Source: Diatrype stigma (Eukaryota > Ascomycota > Sordariomycetes > Xylariales > Diatrypaceae). From it: a stretch of DNA of 64,000 nt. Location: the NCBI GenBank assembly GCA_022225965.2, contig JAKJXP020000011.1:372001-436000 (forward strand), in the 5' to 3' direction. Under the pieces are notes generated by a model, which was not told where the DNA came from, made no database searches, and saw nothing but the letters and a program-made list of their open reading frames with translations. The position numbers and the translations under genes are program-made. Positions 48,972 to 60,800 of the stretch are shown here, piece after piece (within the stretch, counting starts at the first letter, position 1; each line of letters opens with the position of its first letter).

Positions 48972-51900
48972 TGTTTAAGTTGATTGAATAATGTGCGCGT
49001 GTCCAATGTTGATGTTGACGTCGGTGTCGTCGGTGTTGATGCTGGCTATCCCGAGTACTGCTGATGGATATTGGCGGATACGATGGGTTGGACGCGATGC
49101 TGATTTAAAATCTGGTGGAAATTTCGATACTCGTTTTGGAAATTCGGAGAATCGATCGCGTCGTGCAATGGTCGGATGAGGAAGTGCGTGATGAGGGAGG
49201 AGAGGTTCCAAGTCTTGCTGGTCTGGTCGTGGCGTGGCGTTTTCCCGAGTGAAAATCGAATGGCGGGCGCAAAGGAAAAAATTCCTCTTTGCTTGCTTGC
49301 TTGCTTGCTTTGCTCTGCCTGGGCAGCCTTGGGAGCTTAACAGCGTTCCATGGGCGCTGTTAGGGACCTCCCGTTAGGTGTGGTTGGTGTTACAGCGGTT
49401 ACCTAGAAAGGCTGTTTTTGGGGCTACTTCCCGCTATTTCGCGCTTGTTCCTACCCTCCTTGGGCGAGTCGATCCACTGCCTGGCCAGTAAGAGGCCAGT
49501 AAAAAAGAAACATTGAAGCTCTGAGCTCTAGCTTAGGTACCGCCTAGCAGACCTTAGGCACCTGATGGCTACCTAATTCCACGGTGACTGACAGTAACTA
49601 CCTACACATGTAGGCAGATAGATATATAACAGAAATATACCCAGGCAGCTGCGAGGTAAGACACGCTGGTAAGTCGCATTGAACTGCCATGAGGGCGGAC
49701 ATCACGGGTTGATACCTAGGCAGGTATTGTATGTACATACAACACTGTAGCTGGGCAAACATGCGGGAAGGCGGGCAGGCGGGCAGGCGAGGCGCTGAGA
49801 CCAGGGGGGAGGGGAAGGGGAGGCTGGGGACAAGGAGCCAGATAAGCTGACTGGCTGGATACAGGCAAACAGGCAGAAAGCCAGGCAGGGAAGCCCCTCC
49901 ACTCACTGTGGCTAGACGTGGCTGGCTGCTGGAAGGCCGACGGACGGGAAAACTCCGGCTGTCAAGCCTAAGCCAAGTATCACCAACAGATCATCAGGAG
50001 TCCGCAAGGACGATGCTGTAGTTGTTGGATCACCTAAAGGGGCTCGCTCGGGACGCCGACAATTGTAGAAACAGATAGGAATGCTCGAAATAGATAGCAG
50101 AGTGGGATGCAGGTGGTTTGGAACTTTTCAGACCAGGTGTGAGCTGGAAATGCCACTTACCTTACACCTACCTACCTCCCTGCCTACCTGGAAGAACCCG
50201 GTTATATCATTCAGGAGGGACAGCCATGGGCGTCGGCAGACTGCACGGAGTCATCCGAACTGGTTCTTGTGGAGAGAGCTTGGTAGCGTAGTAAGTCGAC
50301 GGATCGTCAACCACCAGACCATGTCAGTTAGTGGGAGGAAGTCATATTGAACAGGAGTTCGAGGCACGTCGTCATTCATGTTGGCTGCTTTGGATATTGG
50401 ATGATGTGGTTCGGAGTTCGATATTCAGCAGCCAGGAGAAGTGGATGCAGACGGTACGTCCCCAGATTGTGGCGTTTCATCCCACTAGCCACACAGTCTC
50501 ACAGTCGCTTTTTGGACGTCGTCATACTGTATTTCACACTGTCCCAGCTAGGTGAACGAACGGTAGACAAGACCAGCCCTTAGTAAACAGGATGATGTCA
50601 ATAACTATATTGTTTATTTCTTCCTTGATTGGGTTATTTCGTGTTATTGATGTGTTATGTTCAAAGTCGTTATTGCCCATATGTCTGCCCGTATGTCGAC
50701 TGGCAAGAAGAGCCCCTAACCCCTGAGTATGTACGACATTGGTCAAGCAGACAATGAGCCATGTTTGACAGGTCCGACAGGATGGTAGCACAGTAATCAG
50801 TTGTGATTCCAGAGAGACTAACATGTGTTAATGATTAGGCATTATGCAGTTTATGCTACGAAGTTGTTCGTGCCTAGCTCTGTTGCCACGAAGTAGTTGT
50901 CTGTAGCAAACAATCTGTCGGGACGCCCCAAGCATCTTTCAGTTCAGCTAGCTCTATTCTGGTGCTCAATGGTTAGGACTTGGTGTATCCTGGCTGGAGT
51001 CAACGAGATATACATAATGCTGCCAGGACGAATCCATAGGGATAAGCGAGTCGTATCACTACTGCTACGGAACCTACGGATAGCTGAGGTGCCAGCAAAA
51101 ATTATGTCTCATTATTGAAAGGATTACGATAGGAGCTGTGGAATAGGTCGAGGTTGTGTCATACGGCACTGATAGTAATGGTCAGTGTACCCAAGTTCTT
51201 ATTGTTTTCTTTATGTTAGGAGATATTAGCCTTCTTCCGCATGAAACCTGATCCTTTGGTCATCATAGCCCCGACAATTGGAACTAGAGAACAGGAATCT
51301 GTGTTTGGTACTGGGGGAAGGACTTCCTTTATTCTCAGCCAGAGTAGCTCTTGCTAGGTGGTTAGAATCCTTTGTTGGGGTGTGATAAGCAACGATAACA
51401 AAAACAAGGCAGTTTGGTAGAAAAACATCACAATACAAAGGTCTGCTGGCTTGACCAACCCGAGTGGTACTTACCTTATGTAGGCAACATAGTTACTAAG
51501 TACATTCCCAAACATGTGCAGAATAGTGAATACCACGCCACAGCGCTTGTACCACCTTGGGTGTCCTTTGCTTGTCATGTATCAAAAACAGTTCGCAAGG
51601 GATCTTCACACTTTGACTTGGTATAAGTACGGCAGTAGCCATATTCTATTTCAACCTGTGTTCTCCCAAGTGTTCCTCTATATATGATCTACCATACCAC
51701 ATCAATCACAAGATAAAGCTGTTGCTGATAGGAGGGCCAGAGGTTTATTGTCGGTGGCAAGAACTAAGTTGTTATCGGATGTAGGCAGCAGTAACAAATC
51801 GATAAGGGAGTGTACATCCCTAGGCACGCGGTACATTCACTACCTTCCTGCCTCTGGGTTTTCTTCCGAGTTTCCTTCAGTCTTCGGATAAGCCACCACC

Positions 51901-52086
51901 AGCTTTAGTCCACACCATCTGTTTGGAAGCCAAGACCTCTTTTGTGTATCAGCAAAAGAAGAAGCCTACAAGCAAAAACAACAGCGACCACGACGCGCTC
52001 TAAGCCCATCATCTTCACAGCCAGTCAATATCACAATCAATCACCACCACCATACCATCACAACGCCCGTCCACGCTGTCTTCACC
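48972..52086. other. 3-kb gene-poor region
   Basis: No convincing coding frame or RNA gene. Simple repeats: TTGCTTGCTTGCTTGCTTTGC at 49290-49310 and GGCGGGCAGGCGGGCAGGCGAGGC at 49770-49795. The first 300 bases are probably the H2A.Z promoter; the last 250 the leader of the F-box-like gene. Confidence 0.5.
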
Positions 52087-53739
52087 ATGACTCCCAGTCT
52101 AACGACCCTCCCTCCGGAGATCAAATACAGGATCGCAGGATATCTAGCAGGTGCTAGACGTGAGGGCGACAGTGCTACCGGTAAAGGCGACCTTCCCGGC
52201 TACGCCAACAGGGTCGCGAAGTACACCACTATCTCCAAGGAATGGCAGGAGATATTCGAGTCCTTCGTATTCAAGGACCTATTTGTCACGTCTACGCGTC
52301 TACCTTACGTGGCATCCGTCATCAACGCGAAGCGACTGAAGTATCTAGACCAGATCTTTCTCCTGGTTCAACTCCCTGCAACTACCATGGAGGGCTGCGG
52401 CCGCGCCGAGAATGATGACGAGAAAGCGCGCAACAGCAAGATCGTCGATTCCATGGTGTCGAGTCTGTTCAATTCCTGTCTTGTCGCTTGGAAGCGGCAT
52501 CAAGTCAGCCACAGCGGCATCACTCTTCAGATCCGCGTCATGGCACCTACCGATTATATAGCGATGGCAGGCACTAGTAGATGGGGGTACCATACAATAC
52601 ACGGCGGTACAATGGTCAATCATAGATCTTTCTTTTCCGATGTGGGAACGCGAAGTTTCGAAGACTCTTTCCTCGAACTGTCGACCCCCCTGCCTCAAGC
52701 CGAGTGCATCTCCACCCTCAAGATGGGAGATGTCCACTCAACAAGGAACTTCTCGGCATACGCGTATGGGTCTCTCCTCCGGGCCCTCCCCAGCTTGCAG
52801 GATGTAAAGCTTCATACCTTTGCGGTCCGCAATGCAAGACTCTGTCACCGTCAAGGTGCGTGTATTCTTGTTCTCATCTGACGTTCATGATTCTATGGAG
52901 TTGCAGCTAATTACTATATAGCATATATCGGCTTCCTTTCCGCACTCCCCTTATCGTCACTTCGCTTCTTTCGCTTCGAGTTTTCGGACTTCAGCAACAC
53001 TCGTCGTTGTACTTGGGGTCTTACAGACAACAACCTGATCTACACCCGCCTAATGACGACCGAACGGGGGGTTGATACGCTAAGCTGTACCTTAAGGGAG
53101 ATCTCTTACGGTTTAACTACCCTTCAGGTCCTTGGTCCGATTGGACCTCAGTTCTTTTGGCCACTGGGGGGTAGCAAAAAGGCGCAGAGCAACACGCACT
53201 GGCCTCGTTTGAAGTCACTGGGTGCGCACCTACACTTCGTCCAGCCTGGTGGTACCTACCTTTTCAAGCATACTATTCAGAATAGACAGCTCGGGCGTGC
53301 TTGCCAGAAGTGCGTTTGGGAAGCCAACTCGGGTCCTCTTAACAAACTTTACTCGGCCGTGGCAAAGGCCGCTTCGAAGATGCCGAAACTTGAGGTCCTG
53401 GCGCTGAGAGTGATGGTCGCGCCCGGCCCCCTGTGGCACGAGTTTCGATTCCAACTTGTCGACGGCCGGCGCGCTTACTTGTGCTGGATCTCTGACCCCC
53501 TTTTCGAGCCCTCCGAGGAGGTGTTACGTCTGTGGAAGGAAGTTGCTGATGCCCGCGACCTTGCGCTCAACGTGGTCATTGCCCGCGCAAGCCCATCTGA
53601 ACAAGATTACGTCGACAACAAAGACGGGACTATGTTCATCCGTGAATACGAGAACGAGGAACCTTGGAATACGTTGCCAGCAAAAGAGGGTGAGGAATCA
53701 GCCGACAACGACGACGACGATGACGACGATGATGATTAA
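52087..53739 (+). CDS. F-box-like domain protein, fungal expanded family
   Basis: Exons 52087-52855 and 52922-53739 give 528 residues. The N-terminus TLTLPPEIKYRIAGYL-like segment (residues 5-20) fits the start of an F-box, which would link Skp1 and a ubiquitin ligase, and TTISKEWQEIFESFVFKDL follows the usual F-box to leucine-rich repeat pattern. The middle, rich in LRALPSLQDVKL and LSSLRFFRFEF units, resembles degenerate leucine-rich repeats. The C-terminus is acidic and ends in about ten Asp (GAC/GAT codons). Target unknown. The AG at 52920-52921 closes the single intron. Confidence 0.75.
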
Positions 53740-54690
53740 AGCGACTAAATATTCGACTAGATACTCGTCACCGCTAGGAACGGATAGGCTGCCAAGCTAG
53801 TGATGGAGAAGAGACTGGTACTTCCACTAACGTAGACGACTGGTAGTTGGAAGCTGGGGAAGACAAGTTCGCTGTGCCTACCGCAAACCGAGGCTGAACG
53901 AAGGAGGAGCTTCGCTTACATGATGGCTATTGAGTTGCCATTCCCTCGATGCGAGGAGTTTTGTACATCGAAGACGCGGTTTCATAACGCCAACTTCTTG
54001 ATGATAAGAGGCCAGTTTCTTCACCTTTGACGATGCTTATATCACCATACTATAGCTAGAGAGCATGCATAAGACAAGCCGGATAATGCAATACCAGATT
54101 GACAATTCAGGTTCAGCATCTTCATCGGAAGGATCACCGACCCTGCATAGACACCGTAGATATTGGCACCCTTGTAGTAAATCGTGATTGGTAACTAATT
54201 GGTGCATGGAATGTAGATATTGTTCTCACGTCCTTCGGCACAACAGCTGCCTGATATAGTGAGCGACTGCCTCCAGACCTGCGTATCATTGCGATTCGAC
54301 GTAACTAGTTGAACAGTCTGCCCTAGATGCCGCCTCTAGACACCTGAAAAAATAGATAGGGATGCCTTGGCTGTGGAACAGTTGTTATGCTACATTGATC
54401 AGCTTGACTAGGTACCTAGAGTATGGTTGCCTAGAGGGCGTAGATTGACTGCATCTTTCGATTTATCGTTAGATGAAAGCAGGGGTTGATGTCGTCGTTC
54501 GTGGGTAACACGCCATTACTTGGCATATGGAATTGCAACAACTATCCCTATTGAAGATGTAAAACAAGCTTTAAATACTATACCACGAAAGCATCATAGC
54601 GACTACCTATAACTCACTCCAGTATCTACCTCACAATTCATCTCGTGTCACTATTGGCTACAATAGCCTATGCCGAACTAGCCGCGTCAG
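53740..54690. other. Intergenic, no gene seen
   Basis: No frame of interest. The region upstream of the pseudogene contains CTTGAC and TAAATACTATACC, which may be relics of its promoter. Confidence 0.4.
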
Positions 54691-54734
54691 AACGGTGGTC
54701 TCTCTTCGATATCAACAACAGAGAGTAAGCGAGG

Positions 54735-55375
54735 TAATCAAGAGAGATGTTTGCGTGATCGGCGGAGGAGCAAGCGGCGTCCACGCCGTCGTATCCCTAG
54801 TCGACTTGAACGATACGGTCGTGGTAGTGGAGCGCAACGATCGTCTCGGAGGCCAGACCCACATCTACACGGATCCGGAGACAGACATTGCTCGCTGATA
54901 TCGGGCGTCGTGTTCCAGCCTCTTCCGGTGATACACGACTTCTTCGGAAAATTCAACCTGCCTTTGCTCAACATGAGCGCGGTCACGTCGGATGACCGGG
55001 ACAACGCGGCGAACAAATCGCTCCCGGCGAATCTGTACCAACACGATCCGACGCGACGTCGACTTCCGGAACGGGTCGGACGTCGTTCGATCTTGGGATC
55101 CGGAGGCAGAGGGCCGCCTTCCAAGGCATGGCCGAAGGTCTTTCGAACTACGCGTATCTATCTATTCGACGGCTACGACCTCCCGGACCCGGTGCCCGAG
55201 GACCTCTACATGCCGGGCAGATCCTGCTCACGATACCGCCGATGCTCGAGAACCTGCGGGGGTGGGACCTGACCCTCGAGGAAGACGCCGTGCTCACCTA
55301 GTACGCCACCGCCAACAGGTACTACACCGGCCTGGTGCAATGCATGGTGTCGGGCTGAACCAGACGATGAGCTAC
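54735..55375 (+). pseudogene. Decayed flavin-dependent amine oxidase/FAD oxidoreductase
   Basis: The start contains a perfect Rossmann motif, DVCVIGGGASGVHAVVSL, followed by VVVVERNDRLGGQTHIY, typical of the NAD(P)-binding FAD oxidoreductase family. A stop soon follows (GCT CGC TGA at about 54892-54898). Downstream, recognisable pieces lie in different frames: FQPLPVIHDFFGKFNLPLLN at about 54910-54970, then NGSDVVRSW near 55070, and RGWDLTLEEDAVLT then TANRYYTGLVQ near 55260-55340. So there are at least two frameshifts and several stops, and no C-terminal FAD-binding half. I see no sign of a replacement copy in the window. Confidence 0.8.
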
Positions 55376-55921
55376 TAATAGTAGATTTAAAACCATCGCC
55401 GTGTTTTTTCTCGGTCTCTCGTGCCTTAATGGCATTGGACCAGAACGCAAAAGCTCGTCCTGGATCATCATTTCCTGGAGTTCGGCACGCGGCTCGGCTT
55501 AGCATACGTTGGACGTTCTAGACTATAGCCTCCGCAACGGCGCAACCCACCCCACCCGATTCTAGAAACCCAAATGCGGGGAAGATCAGGGGGTCAGGGG
55601 GGTGTGCAGCTGTATAACTCCACCTGGTATATGACATGAATCTGGGGAAGCCGTAGCAGCATTGTCATATGCTGCAGTACTTGCGGAGAAATCTGCGTCT
55701 CGGTATAAGTCGCCCTTGGAAACCCCGCGCCTTGACTTGTTCTGGCTTGAAAGTAGATGGTTCTCGCGGAATCGCGGTATGTCCTCACGATGCCGGGGTA
55801 GATGGAGCACATGGCTTGACGGCTGCTTTGAACTTATACTTTACAAGACTGTGATGACTCTTTGTGGTTTCTTCGAAGTTATCATCGAATTTAGGAGTGC
55901 CGTTTATTAGCTTTTAGGACT
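55376..55921. promoter_or_regulatory. Upstream region of the esterase gene
   Basis: 546 bases between the pseudogene and the esterase start. Only short frames; no clear sites. Confidence 0.4.
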
Positions 55922-57322
55922 ATGTTGGTTTCGCATGCGTCACTTATTGCTCTCTTGTTTCCCCTGTTGTCAGTGTCTCATGCGCAGGGGAGGAATACTT
56001 GGAGAAACAACATCAAGCATGCCCTTTTCTTCGGAGACTCATACACAGACCAGTCAAGAGCCCATTCGATTAGCAACGGGACATATCCCGGGAGGTATTA
56101 CAAGACAATCTATCCTCCTGACGATGCCCAAGCTGAAGGTCGTGTTTCGTGGCCCTGGTAAGTTTCCATCTGCTATAAAATCCGGCCAGGGGTATCCTAC
56201 CACAGCAGTGTTAATAATTCTAATCAATAGGTACTTTGGCGTCAGTAGTCTCTCAGCGTAAAACATGGGGGTGTTTTCTGACGTCTGAGAATCTAGTCCT
56301 ATACCGGCGTTCCATATGAAAATTACGCAGTCGGTGGTGCCGTATGCAGCAACGAACTAACCCCTGGATTCACGGTGCCTGCCGTGTCCGGCGGACAACT
56401 CGCCTGGTTCGTCGAAGACCACGTGTTGGCTAACGCAACACATCATCGCCCGCCGAGACTCGATATATCTGGGCCAGAGACGCTCGCCATCCTCTTCGTC
56501 GGTACCAACGACCTAGGGATTCACTCTTTACTGGCGCCTAATGTTACGGAGGGCCGGGCGTACTATCCGAATATCCCACCGTATACCCCTACAATCCCAC
56601 CCCTTGAGCCTGGGAACGACAACGCCACCACGTTGCCCGATCTTGTTAGATGCCAGCTCGATACGTTGCGGAAGCTGTACGACTATGGCGTACGCAATTT
56701 CTTGGTGCTATCCCTTGTACCCCTCCATCTTACCAGGCTATATGCCCCTATCGACGATGGCACGATCTATTGGCCATGGGCGCACGATGGCGCTTCATGG
56801 AACCGACAGGTAAGGCATGGGGGTTTAGCAACGGAAAAGACGTTACAGCTGTGCTTTTGCTACAATGACGCTCTACTTACTCTTAGCAGATGTACCAGAA
56901 CGTCAATTCGATGAACGCATTGTTAAAGGCAGGCATTAGCGAGTGGCGAAGCAATATCGTACAAGAGGGCGGTAAGGTAGAGTATTTCGACACTTACAGG
57001 TTGTTTGAAGAGTTGTATCTTCATCCGAACCAGTACTTCAACGGCAGTGTCTCGGCCAACGTCACGGGGCATTGCCACCAGTGCTCGAACGCCACGGACT
57101 GGCGCTATTGCGGACTGTAAGTATGGCTAGTATGAGACCTTGTCTGCGTTTTGGTTATCATCGAAAACTGGATTTGAGTAACTAATTATATATAGCGGTG
57201 ACTGCACGATGGAGCAGAGGGACAGCTATATGTGGTGGGACGAGCTACACCCTAGTGAACAGACTGGGCGCCTTCTTGCGCAAGAGGTTGTGAAGAGGTT
57301 GGACGGACACTCGCAGTATTGA
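55922..57322 (+). CDS. Secreted SGNH/GDSL esterase (CE16-like)
   Basis: Exons 55922-56157, 56231-56240, 56297-56809, 56890-57116 and 57196-57322 give 370 residues. A signal peptide (SLIALLFPLLSVSHAQG, cleavage near residue 21) sends it outside, where it likely removes acetyl groups from plant cell-wall sugars. SGNH blocks are visible: catalytic Ser in FFGDSYTD, Gly in YAVGGAVCSN, Asn in FVGTNDLG, and Asp/His in WWDELHPSEQ. Several NxT/NxS glycosylation sites. A 10-base exon encodes part of WYFG and is needed to keep phase between the first and third exons. It lies just downstream of the decayed oxidoreductase. Confidence 0.88.
56231..56240 (+). other. 10-base microexon
   Basis: GTACTTTGGC lies between TCTAATCAATAG and GTCAGT. 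The first exon ends in phase 2 and the third opens in phase 0, so a 10-base exon (3n+1) is needed; skipping it would shift the frame downstream. Confidence 0.65.
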
Positions 57323-57733
57323 GTGACCAATTCTGCGATAGCGATAGCTGTGTAGTTACCTAGGAATGCTCTGAGGCATTGGAACAAGCCAGTCCTTTAC
57401 ATATGAAATTGAACACATTGCAAACGACTAACGTCGGGCGTATGGTAACGAGAATGTGAGCCAGCCATTACCACCGATCCAGTTCGCCAGTTCCTTTCGT
57501 TAACTTATATGTTTCAAAAGCCTATCGACTCATGGGCATCATAAAGCCAGCGATTCTACGGGTGTACACGAAATGGGCGTTGTGGATAGCCTATGGCAAC
57601 TGAAAAAATTCGGAACTCCTATTCCAAGTTTCGTACTAACAAGATCTACAGTTCGAGACACATAGGGGGGAAGTGCGCGACTCTGTCATCTCCAACACGT
57701 TATGTATCTGATTATGCAAAAGTTATACTCGCA
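57323..57733. other. 3' flank of esterase, no gene seen
   Basis: Ordinary sequence up to the homopolymer. Confidence 0.5.
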
Positions 57734-57881
<148 letters not shown>

Positions 57882-60800
57882 GTACTTTTCCATGGCCTTT
57901 ATAACACAGTACACGGATATGGATAAGCCATAAGCCTGGGTATATCTCCAAGCTCCTAGATAGCAACCATGGCCCGCAAAGAACACCGATATCAACGATA
58001 CCTGATATCGGGTTTTGATGTACGACTGTTCGCTCTGTATTACAATGGTCACGACTGCTCTAGCGATATGTAGATAACGGCCATCGTCTTTACCCAGGTA
58101 CGGAACTGTCGGAGGTATTATAAAAACCCTTTCTATTGCAAGCCTAACTCATCATGTCGATTTCCCAAACTTGTGGTGAAGACTATATATTCCCGCCGTC
58201 TTTTTTCAAGTTATCCATCTCACACCGCGAACGGCGGAGAATATAACCAATTATCAATCGAAGCTGAGGTAGAAGAACGCGCTCCAGAGCCCATAGGCTG
58301 GTGAACCTATAGGAGGGGGTTTAGAGAGGGACGGGTCGTGGCATAATATGCATGACGCCATAATCGATAGCCGAGGAGAGCAGTGTTGTGGTAGGACAAG
58401 CGAAGCGACCCAGACTCGGCTCCTCGCATGGCAATGCTAAACATAGTAGGCTGCCTGCATCTGCTGTGCAGGTGGTGTAGCTAGGATGCCCCTTTCATGG
58501 CTCCCATGCATACCTGCTCGAGCGCTGGTGTCTGACTTTGACAAGCGCCTTATACCTACAGCAGAGGAATGAAAGAGGACTGAGTGATGTTGGATGGATA
58601 TTACATCAGGCCATATCCGAAGGTATCACATCACGTATGACGCTTATGGCTGCACCGGAGGCCCCCAAGCCTTATTGCAGGTTGTAACGGTGTAGCTTCC
58701 CGGACGAACACACTGACGAAGCTACAGTATACCTTTGTGCGTGCGGAGCCTGCACCGCTCTCGCGTACCTGAAATTTCAAGCTGCCTGATAAATAGACCA
58801 CACAGCTAGCTGTTGATGAGGCGGTCACCGACAGAAGACGTAGAGCTTTGAGACAGATGTCGTGCTGCTTGTTTCAATCGTGGTACCTGATCACCTCGTG
58901 CAGGGAGATGTTTTCCCAGGAGAAAATGCCAGGAGGAAGCGGAAGGTGACACGGATGGTAACCTACCGATTGGACAGATGTTTTCATCGTGAGCATGAGT
59001 AAAGACACATGCTGGTAACCGAGACAAGAGATTCATCGGTGTTCCTCTCGCTGCGGTGGCGTGGTTTTGTGGCTTTACCCGTCATCCATCCTCGGGTCGG
59101 CGATTGGGGGTCGCCCCCAGTTCTAGCCCCAGGAACATGTCACGTCGGCCATAACGTACATTTCGTCACTAGCTATCATTAACCTCCTCGCAACTGTGGC
59201 ACGTTCCAACCTTGGCATATGCTGTGGGAAATCAGCCTGCTGGGGCGGTAAGGTGCCAGTTACAGTTACGGTTGTGATAGTGTAAGCAGTTGCAAAATCC
59301 CAGGTTCTGACGCGGCGGCGGAAGAGTCGGATATCGAGTCATCGGCGACCCCCAACAGTGATGATGGGATAGATAACCTGACGGGGAGGGGGTGCAGGGT
59401 CCGTGGATGTTGGTGATGAAGACAGAGTGGCTGCTTGAAGGATGATGGAAAGGAGACCTGGGACGAACGAATCCAGAAGTGATGAACATATGTAAATAGG
59501 TATGGATGGCGCAAATAAGCAATGACTACCTCTTCGTAATGCATCCAGGAGCGTGAAGACCAACGACTCCGTGTCATGAATGCGCCGCAAACATCTCAGT
59601 GGAGTTTATCAGGTTCAATAAATAGCCTCGACATGAGAACGGGATCGGGGAATCGAGGCTGCGACTGTGACCTATTTACTCATAGGAATGTCATATCAGG
59701 ATGTAAGCTTACGTAGCATGGAAATGCAGTCGGAGTGCTATAAGCCTATAACTACATGGAACCGTGCCGCGCGCCGCGCGCCGCTGCAAATCCATTGGAT
59801 GAGCAGCCGCGAACACCTTGGCTTGTAGCAATACCGAGACCATGGAATGCCTGTTGCTGGAACTACATAGTGCGTACGTGCAATACACAAGCCCGCTATA
59901 GGTACAATGCAGTGAGCCATCACTCGATCGATGAGGATCATGGGTGTGATGATGTACGTCTCGACTCGCCTCTTGAGTATCCCCTCAGGATCCTCTTAGT
60001 ATAGAGTTGGAGTTGTTATTCCATCTTTGTCGGAGGTTTCGCACGGGATCCCCCTTGTTAATACACCTGTTGAACCCGCCAATGCCTGCATACCGAGGAA
60101 CTGGTTGTTGGTTGTGCTTACTAGTCGTAGGTAGACGAACCGCGTCGAAGGGTCACCGAGAGACCTGTAAGGCACGCCGCATGAAGCAGCAAACTCCGTT
60201 CTCGGCGTACTTCAAGCGAGTGAGTCGGATGAAGTCGGCGATTGATTGTTTGGATGTCGTTGTCGCATAGCAACCTGACGAGTCGCGAGTCTGCGAGTAT
60301 ATTTTGTTGCCAGGTTTTGGCTCATGGACAAGGGACCCCGACTTGGTTGATGCCTATTGGGTATGTAGGTGCTGTATGTAGTTACTGTATGTAGGTATGT
60401 ATGTATGTACAGTATGTATGGATGGGTTAATGACGGATCCCACCGCGCCGCCCCTATTCGCTCCGTGTTAGCGAGTTAGCGTGCTATCTACCAACGGTAC
60501 CTTGCGCGGCGTCGGCCTTGAGCGTGCGCGTGGGAGGTGGAGACGTGACAGAGCTTCTGGAAAAAATGACAGAATCGGTATGATACCTATTGTACATAAC
60601 ATGGGGCCGCATAACATAACTGCTGTACTACAATAACTACAGCCGAGTGTCTACGGCAACCGGCTCTCCTGCTTTGTTCGACAGCTACGCCAATCAGAAG
60701 TCGGAAGCAGAAGAAGCATGCGAACATGACGGGGTTGTTACGACACTCCGATGAGACTTCCTATGCAGGTCTCAGAGGCTGATAGATCAGGTGCGCATAC

